The notes beneath the pieces were generated by a model that was given only the letters and a program-made list of their open reading frames with translations, did not search any database and was not told where the DNA came from. From Nitrospirota bacterium (GTDB taxonomy: Bacteria > Nitrospirota > Nitrospiria > Nitrospirales > UBA8639), in contig CP070743.1 of assembly GCA_020348185.1 (NCBI GenBank), positions 1,943,466 to 1,956,539 on the forward strand: a DNA stretch of 13,074 nt. The letters are read 5' to 3'. Made by a program: the position numbers and the translations under genes. Below are positions 1-6,400 of the stretch, piece by piece (the stretch's first letter is position 1; each line of letters starts with the position of its first letter).

Positions 1-29
1 CCGGCGTCGTCACCGAAATCGTAGCTTAA
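1..29 (+). CDS. tuf: Elongation factor Tu, C-terminal end (5' truncated)
   Basis: Reading from position 3, the window opens with codons for GVVTEIVA followed by TAA at 27-29. This matches the end of bacterial EF-Tu, which closes the barrel domain 3 with a GAGVV-type motif. EF-Tu delivers aminoacyl-tRNA to the ribosomal A site as a GTP complex. Only eight residues are visible, so the call leans on context: tuf immediately upstream of rpmG, tRNA-Trp, secE and nusG is a common bacterial order. The rest of the gene lies outside the window. Confidence 0.75.
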
Positions 30-36
30 ACTAATC

Positions 37-83
37 AATTCCAAATCTCAGACCTCAGAGTCTGACATTTGAGATTTGGAATT
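37..83. repeat. Palindromic intergenic element between tuf and rpmG
   Basis: AATTCCAAATCTCA (37-50) is perfectly reverse-complemented by TGAGATTTGGAATT (70-83). Inside it, TCAGAC (48-53) can pair with GTCTGA (60-65), giving a nested or competing inner stem. No T-run follows, so it is not a typical intrinsic terminator, although it could mark the 3' end of tuf mRNA. Its AAATCTCA/TGAGATTT wording resembles the second palindrome at 382-433, suggesting a dispersed repeat family. Confidence 0.8.
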
Positions 84-113
84 TGAGATTATTCTTATAA
101 CGAGGTATGAGGA

Positions 114-263
114 ATGAGGGTCATCATTTCATTAGCCTGTGGGGAATGTAAACGGCGTAATTATTCCACGATGAAGAACAAAAAGAATGATCCAGATCGG
201 CTGGAACGGAAAAAATACTGTCGGTTTTGTCGGAAACATGTCCCCCATAAAGAAGTGAAGTAA
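114..263 (+). CDS. rpmG: 50S ribosomal protein L33
   Basis: This 49-residue protein starts MRVIISLACGECKRRNY and ends KHVPHKEVK, the size and pattern of bacterial L33 in the large subunit near the E site. Two CxxC pairs (C9/C12 and C36/C39) make it the zinc-binding (C+) form. The basic middle (KNKKN, residues 21-25) and the YCRFCRKH ending are family signatures. The ATG at 114 is chosen because the family starts a few residues before the first strand. A GAGG at 102-105 sits 8 nt upstream. It lies between tuf and tRNA-Trp, the usual place for rpmG ahead of secE-nusG. Confidence 0.95.
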   Translation: MRVIISLACGECKRRNYSTMKNKKNDPDRLERKKYCRFCRKHVPHKEVK

Positions 264-300
264 GGGGCGGGGTCAGGGAAAGGAAAGATGAGGGCCAGGG

Positions 301-376
301 AGGGGCATAGTGTCAACGGCTAGCACGTCGGTCTCCAAAACCGAAAGTCCGGGTTCGAATCCTGGTGCCCCTGCCA
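301..376 (+). tRNA. trnW: tRNA-Trp (anticodon CCA)
   Basis: A complete cloverleaf can be drawn by hand. Acceptor stem AGGGGCA (301-307) pairs with TGCCCCT (366-372), followed by discriminator G373 and an encoded CCA (374-376). The D arm is GTG/CAC with GG at 318-319 in the loop. The anticodon stem TCGGT/ACCGA (328-332/340-344) encloses loop CTCCAAA with anticodon CCA at 335-337, reading UGG. The T arm has loop TTCGAAT (354-360). A tRNA-Trp just before secE-nusG is a recurring bacterial arrangement, and it is probably processed from the operon transcript. Confidence 0.97.
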
Positions 377-381
377 AGAGG

Positions 382-433
382 ATCTCAAATTTCAAATTTC
401 AGATTATGAGATGTGAAATATGAAATCTGAGAT
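382..433. repeat. Large imperfect palindrome between tRNA-Trp and secE
   Basis: The 23-nt arm at 382-404 pairs with 411-433 at 20 of 23 positions, around a 6-nt loop TATGAG. The arms are built from short units of the form TCAAATT and TGAAAT, so each arm is also internally repetitive. No T-run follows. The element ends 8 nt before the secE Shine-Dalgarno region. It may fold as a long hairpin in the mRNA, separating the tRNA 3' end from the secE coding part, or it may be a dispersed genomic palindrome related to 37-83. Confidence 0.85.
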
Positions 434-451
434 TGTTTAAGAAGAGGTCAT

Positions 452-646
452 ATGTTTAAGCGCTTTTGGGAGACTATCGTTGATTTCCTTGCTGATGTTC
501 GAAACGAACTGAAGAAGGTTTCTTATCCAACCAAAAATGAGACGATTGGGTCGACGACGGTTGTCCTTATTTTTTGTGTGATTATGTCCATGTATTTGTC
601 GTTTGTTGATTCCCTCTTGGTATGGATTATTAGCAAAGTCCTGTAA
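452..646 (+). CDS. secE: Preprotein translocase subunit SecE
   Basis: This 64-residue protein has the short, single-helix form of bacterial SecE. Residues 11-30 form the amphipathic cytoplasmic helix and the conserved NELKKVSYPTKNE stretch (18-30). One hydrophobic segment (about 34-60) is the transmembrane helix that clamps the two halves of SecY in the inner membrane. GAAGAGGT at 441-448 precedes the ATG by 3 nt. It is followed by nusG after 17 nt, the classic secE-nusG pair. E. coli SecE has two additional N-terminal membrane helices, which are absent here as in most bacteria. Confidence 0.96.
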   Translation: MFKRFWETIVDFLADVRNELKKVSYPTKNETIGSTTVVLIFCVIMSMYLSFVDSLLVWIISKVL

Positions 647-663
647 CAGGGTTAAGAGAAAAT

Positions 664-1200
664 ATGACTAAGAACTGGTATGTCATTCATACATACGCGG
701 GGTATGAGGGGCGGGTGAGGACGAGTATTTTGGAACGGATGAATCAAATGGGTATGAGCGAAGTACTTGGGCAAGTTTTAGTACCCACAGAAGATGTGAT
801 TGAAATAAAAGATGGTAAGCGCCGGTCCTCTAAGAGGAAGTTTTTCCCCGGCTATGTCTTGTTGGAAGCCGAAGGGCCTCTAAGTGATGAAGCTGTGACG
901 GTGATTAAGGACACCCCAAAGGTTACTGGTTTTGTTGGAGGTGGCGTACGTCCCGTTCCCCTCGAGCCCGAGGAGGCTGAAACTCTTCTGAAGCAATTGG
1001 AGTCTGGGGTCTCGACGACCAAAGAACGGGTCAGTTTTAATAAAGGTGATAGCGTTCGGATCATTGATGGGCCATTTTTGGGTTTTAATGGATTGGTCGA
1101 TGAGGTTGATCCAGACCATAGCCGAGTCAAGGCTTTGGTTAGTATCTTTGGGCGATCGACGCCTGTGGAATTAGCGTTTTCTCAAGTCGAGCGAGCATAA
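664..1200 (+). CDS. nusG: Transcription termination/antitermination factor NusG
   Basis: This 178-residue protein has the NusG two-domain layout. The N-terminal NGN domain (about 4-110) begins NWYVIHTYAGYE and contains the KRKFFPGYVL segment (57-66) that sits against the RNAP clamp helices. The KOW domain (about 125-178) includes FNKGDSVRIIDGPFLGF. The family binds RNAP to raise processivity and uses the KOW domain to contact Rho or ribosomal protein S10, linking transcription with termination or translation. Length is normal and no extra domain is inserted. The ribosome binding site is weak (AAGAG, 654-658), so translation may be coupled to secE, whose stop lies 17 nt upstream. Confidence 0.97.
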   Translation: MTKNWYVIHTYAGYEGRVRTSILERMNQMGMSEVLGQVLVPTEDVIEIKDGKRRSSKRKFFPGYVLLEAEGPLSDEAVTVIKDTPKVTGFVGGGVRPVPLEPEEAETLLKQLESGVSTTKERVSFNKGDSVRIIDGPFLGFNGLVDEVDPDHSRVKALVSIFGRSTPVELAFSQVERA

Positions 1201-1217
1201 AAGTGATTGCAGGCCTT

Positions 1218-1236
1218 CGCCCCTCAATGAGGGGCG
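1218..1236 (+). other. GC-rich hairpin in the nusG-rplK spacer
   Basis: CGCCCCTC (1218-1225) pairs perfectly with GAGGGGCG (1229-1236) around the 3-nt loop AAT. No T-run follows, so it is a poor intrinsic terminator. It divides the nusG and rplK sections of the transcript and could be a processing site, pause site or stability element. The stem lies about 45 nt upstream of the rplK start. Confidence 0.7.
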
Positions 1237-1280
1237 AGCCACGTATGTTTGACTGCTGAATTCTTTCAAAGAGGGATCGA

Positions 1281-1706
1281 ATGGCAAAAGAAGTCATGAC
1301 TCAAATCAAATTGCAAATTCCTGCGGGGAAAGCGAATCCGGCTCCTCCTGTTGGACCCTCCTTGGGGCAGCATGGGGTGAATATTATGGAATTTTGTAAA
1401 GCATTTAATGCGAAAACCCAAAAAGAAGAGGGAAGCATTATTCCTGTCGTGATTACGGTTTTCAAAGATCGGAGTTTTACCTTTATTACTAAAACCCCGC
1501 CGGCCTCAGATCTCCTGAAAAAGGCTGCCGGCCTTATAAAAGGGTCCGGGGTGCCTCACAAGGATAAAGTTGGTCGGATTACGCAGGCTCAATTAGAGGA
1601 GATTGGCAAACAAAAGGCCGTAGATTTGAATGCCATGGATTTAGCCGGTGCGGTAAAAATTATTGAGGGGACAGCTCGCAGCATGGGAATCACAGTGGAT
1701 GGGTGA
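1281..1706 (+). CDS. rplK: 50S ribosomal protein L11
   Basis: This 141-residue protein matches the standard L11 length. L11 binds 23S rRNA helices 43-44 at the GTPase-associated centre beneath the L10-L12 stalk. The N-terminal domain (1 to about 70) holds the proline-rich APPVGPSLGQHGVNI segment (21-35), the region where thiopeptide antibiotics bind between protein and rRNA. The C-terminal RNA-binding domain (about 75-141) includes KTPPASDLLKKAAG and ends ARSMGITVDG. GAGGG at 1271-1275 sits 5 nt before the ATG. rplA follows after 37 nt, the usual L11-L1 pair. Confidence 0.98.
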   Translation: MAKEVMTQIKLQIPAGKANPAPPVGPSLGQHGVNIMEFCKAFNAKTQKEEGSIIPVVITVFKDRSFTFITKTPPASDLLKKAAGLIKGSGVPHKDKVGRITQAQLEEIGKQKAVDLNAMDLAGAVKIIEGTARSMGITVDG

Positions 1707-1743
1707 GAGTTAATGTTCGAGAGTGGAAAGGAGTGTAAGGACC

Positions 1744-2436
1744 TTGGGTAAAAAATTAGAAGCAACGGTCGCGCAAGTCGGAACAAAGGTCTACGACCTT
1801 CATGGTGCGAGCGAACTCGTTAAACAATTGGCGTTTGCCAAGTTTGACGAGACCGTCGAGCTGGCTCTCAGATTGGGTGTGGATCCCAAGCGCGCTGATC
1901 AGATGGTTCGTGGAACCACCGTCTTGCCCCATGGGACTGGCAAAAAAGTTCGAATCGTGGTCTTTGCCAAGGGTGAAAAAGAACAAGAAGCCAAAGAAGC
2001 AGGTGCTGACTTTGTTGGGGCCGAGGACCTTCTGGAAAAAGTCAAGGGAGGCTGGCTCGAATTTGACTCGGCCATTGCCACTCCTGACCTCATGGGAGCG
2101 GTCGGAAAGCTGGGGAAAGTGCTGGGTCCTCGAGGATTAATGCCCAATCCTAAGACTGGCACCGTCACATTTGAAGTAGTCAAGGCCATTCAAGAGATTC
2201 GGAAGGGGCGGGTGGAATATAAAGTGGATAAAGCTGGGAATGTCCATGTGCCGATTGGGAAAGTCTCCTTTGGAAGTGAGAAGATTAAGGAGAATGCCCA
2301 GGCCGTCCTTGATTCCATTATGAAAGCGAAGCCAGCATCCAGTAAGGGGCGATATCTGAAGGGGGCCACCATGTCCAGTACGATGGGCCCAGGGATTTCC
2401 CTTGACAGTATTGGTATCTCGCGTCAATTTGGGTGA
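1744..2436 (+). CDS. rplA: 50S ribosomal protein L1 (TTG start)
   Basis: L1 forms the mobile L1 stalk that handles deacylated tRNA in the E site, and in many bacteria it represses its own L11-L1 operon. Key stretches are VRGTTVLPHGTGKKVRI, LGPRGLMPNPKTGTV and the ending STMGPGISLDSIGI. The frame is open back to a GTG at 1723, but I place the start at TTG 1744. It gives the family-typical beginning MGKKLEA and 230 residues, within the usual 229-234. AAAGGAG at 1727-1733 lies 10 nt upstream, whereas the GTG has no good ribosome binding site and its extra ERSVRT residues look like translated leader. The alternative would be a 237-residue product. Confidence 0.95.
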   Translation: MGKKLEATVAQVGTKVYDLHGASELVKQLAFAKFDETVELALRLGVDPKRADQMVRGTTVLPHGTGKKVRIVVFAKGEKEQEAKEAGADFVGAEDLLEKVKGGWLEFDSAIATPDLMGAVGKLGKVLGPRGLMPNPKTGTVTFEVVKAIQEIRKGRVEYKVDKAGNVHVPIGKVSFGSEKIKENAQAVLDSIMKAKPASSKGRYLKGATMSSTMGPGISLDSIGISRQFG

Positions 2437-2465
2437 AGAACCCACAGAGGAAGTGAGAGAGGATT

Positions 2466-3407
2466 ATGCAAAAAGAACATAAAGCGTCGGTTGTCACAAC
2501 CATGCATGAAAAGTTTCTTCGCGCACGGGTTGCGATTGTGGCGGAGTGTTCGGGTATGCCGGTCAATCAAGTGACGCAATTGCGAAAGCAATTGCGTGGG
2601 GCTCAAGCGCAAATGCACGTCGTGAAAAATACTCTTGCGGCAAGAGCATTGGAAGAGACTCCACTTGTTTCGGTTGAACCCTTGTTAAAAGGTCAGTTGG
2701 CGATGATCATCGGATTTGATGATCCCGTTCTGCCAGCCAAAGTTTTGAGAGATTTTATTAAGAATGAGCGATGCGAAGAGAAAATGCGACTCAAGGGTGG
2801 CGTGTTGGATGGAGCCAGCCTCACTCCTGATCGTATTAAGGCCGTCGCAGATTTACCGTCGAAAGATGAATTATTATCAACGTTTCTGTCAGCCCTGCAA
2901 GGTCCCATTCGTGGATTTGTCGTTGGTCTTCATCAAGTCATCCGAGGAATTGTGGCAGTCCTTGCGGCGATTCAGGAAAGCAAAGGGAAGAAAGGAGAAG
3001 AAGAAATGGCTGCGACCGAATCAAAGTTGTCAAAAGAGGATATTATTAATGGTGTCGCGAGTATGAGTGTATTGGAGTTATCGGAGTTAGTGAAAGAGCT
3101 GGAAGAAAAATTTGGAGTGACTGCGGCCGCTCCGGTGGGGATGGTGGCTGCTCCTCAGGGCGGTGCTGCTGCAGCTCCCGCTGAGGAGGAGAAGGACTCA
3201 TTTGATGTGGTGTTGGCCAGCGCGCCCGCCGACAAAAAGATTCAGGTTATCAAAGTGGTGCGAGAGATTACGGGTCTGGGCTTAAAGGAGGCCAAGGATT
3301 TGGTGGAAGGGGCCCCGAAGCCGGTGAAGGAAGGGGTCAACAAGGAAGAGTCTGAGACCTTGAAGAAGAAGCTTGCGGATGTTGGGGCAACGGTAGAAGT
3401 GAAATAG
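2466..3407 (+). CDS. rplJ: Ribosomal protein L10 fused in frame to L7/L12
   Basis: One uninterrupted 313-codon frame encodes two stalk proteins. Residues 1-180 are L10: MQKEHKASVV start, rRNA-binding globular domain (1 to about 130, including VVKNTLAARAL), then LPSKDELL and the long C-terminal helix (about 140-172) on which L12 dimers sit. L10 would normally end near AAIQESKGKKGEEE, and its 180-residue length matches L10s with a long, probably three-dimer helix. Instead the frame passes through GAA GAA GAA directly into the ATG of a complete L7/L12 (residues 181-313). No stop occurs in frame 0, and none in the other two frames from about 2951 to 3046. The likely outputs are a fused L10-L12 plus free L12 from the internal start. 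Loss of a stop by base substitution, or a sequencing substitution, are the alternatives. The rplA stop is 29 nt upstream; the ribosome binding site is GAGAGG just before the ATG. Confidence 0.9.
   Translation: MQKEHKASVVTTMHEKFLRARVAIVAECSGMPVNQVTQLRKQLRGAQAQMHVVKNTLAARALEETPLVSVEPLLKGQLAMIIGFDDPVLPAKVLRDFIKNERCEEKMRLKGGVLDGASLTPDRIKAVADLPSKDELLSTFLSALQGPIRGFVVGLHQVIRGIVAVLAAIQESKGKKGEEEMAATESKLSKEDIINGVASMSVLELSELVKELEEKFGVTAAAPVGMVAAPQGGAAAAPAEEEKDSFDVVLASAPADKKIQVIKVVREITGLGLKEAKDLVEGAPKPVKEGVNKEESETLKKKLADVGATVEVK
2991..2997 (+). promoter_or_regulatory. Shine-Dalgarno for rplL inside the rplJ frame
   Basis: AAAGGAG stands 8 nt before the rplL ATG at 3006 and is the strongest ribosome binding site near the junction. 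It sits within an all-purine run at 2982-3006, which likely keeps the site unstructured. It is the main evidence that L7/L12 is also made as a separate protein. Confidence 0.85.
3006..3407 (+). CDS. rplL: 50S ribosomal protein L7/L12, internal start
   Basis: A complete 133-residue L7/L12 begins at ATG 3006, in the same frame as rplJ. AAAGGAG at 2991-2997 lies 8 nt upstream, an excellent Shine-Dalgarno embedded in L10 codons. Domains are the N-terminal dimerisation domain (1 to about 36, KLSKEDIINGVASMSVLELS), the Ala/Pro/Gly hinge (about 37-63) and the C-terminal factor-binding domain (64-133). The last carries KKIQVIKVVREITGLGLKEA; K78, I82, K83 and R86 correspond to E. coli K65, I69, K70 and R73, which contact EF-G and EF-Tu. 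L12 is needed in four to six copies per ribosome, so independent initiation here is expected to supply the free protein even if the fusion is made. rpoB follows after 86 nt. Confidence 0.9.
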   Translation: MAATESKLSKEDIINGVASMSVLELSELVKELEEKFGVTAAAPVGMVAAPQGGAAAAPAEEEKDSFDVVLASAPADKKIQVIKVVREITGLGLKEAKDLVEGAPKPVKEGVNKEESETLKKKLADVGATVEVK

Positions 3408-3493
3408 GATGCGTTCGAGCTCGCAGAGTCTCAATCTTTCTCGTTCCCGCTCGTTGGACACATTAAAGGGATTTTACTCTTAAGGAGCAGGTA

Positions 3494-6400
3494 ATGGCAC
3501 AAACGGCTCATCAGGGCCTTATACAACGGACAAGTTTTTCAAAAATTAGTCTGACCATTGAAATTCCAGATTTAGTGGAAGTTCAAAGGCGTTCATATGA
3601 TGATTTCCTCCAGGCAGGAATTTCTCCGGATCGGCGGGAAGAAAAAGGTCTTCATGCGGCCCTAAAAAGTGTATTCCCCATTTCAGATTACAATAACTCG
3701 GCTCTCCTGGAATTTTCCAGTTATTCTTTGGGGACACCGAAATATGATGTCAGGGAATGTTTGGAACAGGGGATGACTTTTGCGGCTCCGCTTAAGCTCC
3801 GGGTACGATTGGTGAGGTTTGACAATCAGGATAAGAATGTCAAAAACCGAGTGCTGGATGTGCGAGAACAAGAAGTGTATGTGGGCGAATTACCCTTAAT
3901 GACGGATCGAGGCACCTTTATTGTGAATGGCACGGAGCGAGTGGCAGTCAGTCAGCTTCACCGATCGCCAGGGGCTTCCTTTGGCCATGATAAGGGTCGC
4001 ACCCATGCGAGTGGGAAAATTCTCTATTCGGGACGGATCATCCCGTACCGAGGATCGTGGTTGGATTTTGAGTTTGATGCTCGAGACATTTTGTATGTCC
4101 GTATCGATCGTCGCAGAAAAATGCCCGCGACTATTCTTCTCAAAGCTTTTGGGTACTCAGCTGATGATCTTCTCAAGATGTATTACCCCGTCGAGGAAGT
4201 TCGGGTGAGTAATGGGGAGTTATTGCGAAAGCTTGACCCCGAACTTCATGTAGGACTCAGGGCCCCCCATGATGTATTTGAGAAGGGTGGACGGGACCCC
4301 ATTGTGCGTGAAGGGATGAAGCTGACTAAAGCTCTTATGGCTCGTGTTAAGGCCGCTGGAGTGAAGGAGATTCCTGTCAAACCGGATGATCTGGTGGGTC
4401 GGGCCATTTTGACGGAACTGGTAGATCAAGCCTCGAAGGAAGTGATCCTTGAAAAAAATCAGAGACTGACATTGCCGGTACTTGAGAAAATTGTCGGCAG
4501 TGGCATCGGAAATTTTAAGGTGATCTATTTAGACAATCCTGCGACCAGTCCGGTGATTTTGGATACGTTGGATTCGGAGCGCACCGGCTCACGGGAAGAA
4601 GCGTGGGTGGAGATTTACAAGCGATTGCGTCCTGGTGAAATGCCATCGGTTGAATCAGCCAAAGTCCTATTCGAAAATTTGTTTTTAAATCCGAAGCGGT
4701 ATGACCTTTCTCCCGTCGGCCGCTTAAAAATGAATAAACGATTTGATCTTGATCTCCCCTTAGATCAGAGGACGTTGACCGCTCAGGATATCGTAGAAGT
4801 TATTCGATGCCTCGTTGACCTTAAAGGGGGAAAAGGTGAGGTCGATGATATTGATCACCTTGGGAACCGGCGGGTCCGTTCAGTGGGAGAACTGCTCGAA
4901 AACCAAATTCGGTTGGGCCTTGCACGGATGGAGCGAAGCATAAAAGAACGTATGAATTTGTTGGACATGGAAACGGTGCTTCCCCACGATTTGATCAATG
5001 CGAAACCAATTGTTGCCGCCATTAAGGAATTTTTTGCGGGAAGTCAACTGTCGCAATTCATGGACCAAACCAACCCCCTCGCCGAAATCACCCATAAGCG
5101 CCGTCTGTCTGCCCTTGGACCAGGCGGACTGACCCGGGAGCGGGCTGGATTTGAGGTTCGGGATGTGCATCCCTCGCATTATAGCCGCATATGTCCGATT
5201 GAAACCCCCGAAGGTCCCAATATCGGGTTAATTACCTCGTTAGCGACCTATTCCCGTATCAATGAATTTGGATTCATTGAGGCACCCTTTCGGAAGGTGC
5301 GCAAAGGACGCTTGTCCGATGAAGTCGAATTTTTATCCCCTCTTGAAGGAGAGCAATATATTATTGCCCAAGCCAATTCCGAGGTTGACGCTGCAGGAAG
5401 ACTCGTTTCGGATACGGTCACAGCTCGGGAAGGCGGAGAATTTGTCACGACCAATCCTGAAAAAGTGGACTATTTGGATGTGTCTCCCAAGCAAGTCGTC
5501 AGTGTAGCGACCGCGCTAGTGCCTTTTCTGGAGCATGATGACGCCAACCGGGCTCTGATGGGGTCAAATATGCAACGCCAAGCTGTCCCATTGGTGCGGT
5601 GCGAAGCTCCATTGGTCGGAACAGGAATGGAAGCGGTCGTCGCTCGGGATTCGGGGTATCTCATGCAAGCGCAGCGTGATGGTGTTGTGGAAAGTGTTGA
5701 CGCCCGGCGAGTGGTCGTTAGAAGTGAGCTGAAGAAAAAGGAAGATGGAAAACGCGGGGCGGGGCGAACCTTGGATACGTTTGACTTGGTCAAGTTTCAA
5801 CGCACCAATCAAAATACTTGCATTACGCAGACTCCCATTGTCCGTGTTGGTCAGCCCGTCAAGCAGGGGCAGGTCCTGGCCGATGGTCCAGCGATGGATC
5901 AGGGGGAACTCGCTCTTGGTAAGAATGTGTTAGTCGCGTTTATGCCATGGGGAGGGTACAACTTTGAGGACGCGATCTTACTCAGTGAAAAGCTTGTCCG
6001 TGAAGATACCCTGACTTCCATTCACATAGAAGAGTTTGAAGTGGAAGCCCGAGATACCAAGCTGGGGAAAGAAGAAATTACCCGAGATATTCCCAATCTT
6101 GGCGAGGAAGCCCTCAAGAATCTGGATGAAAGTGGAATTGTTCGAATCGGAGCAGAGGTCAAGCCCGGAGATATTTTAGTCGGCAAGGTGACCCCAAAGG
6201 GGGAAACGCAACTCACTCCTGAAGAAAAATTGCTTCGGGCGATTTTTGGAGAAAAAGCTGGTGATGTGAAGGATACATCTCTTCAGGTGCCCCCGGGGAT
6301 TGAGGGGATTGTTGTCGATGTGAAGATTTTCTCACGAAAAGGCGTCGATAAAGATGATCGGTCAAAGACGATTGAATCGGATGATCGAGTGAAAATCGAG

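Noticed and set aside
62..101. Possible promoter (CTGACA...TATAAC) before rpmG
   Set aside because: The spacing is 28 nt, far outside the 15-19 nt range, and the elements fall within the palindrome.
2982..3006. Possible programmed frameshift or slippage site in the purine run before rplL
   Set aside because: No X-XXY-YYZ heptamer is in phase, A runs are at most three long, and frame 0 is already continuous, so no frameshift is needed.
2764..3066. A 100-codon open frame in the +1 frame over rplJ-rplL
   Set aside because: It is a shadow of the fused frame: composition follows the third-base pattern of rplJ, it has no ribosome binding site and resembles no known protein.
3410..3425. Hairpin with CGAGCTCG palindrome after rplL as an attenuator
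   Set aside because: Only a 4-bp stem or a self-complementary octamer can be formed and no T-run follows; too weak to call a terminator or attenuator.
3454..3480. Possible promoter (TTGGAC...TACTCT) before rpoB
   Set aside because: The hexamers match poorly, the spacer is only 15 nt and the -10 would overlap the rpoB ribosome binding site.
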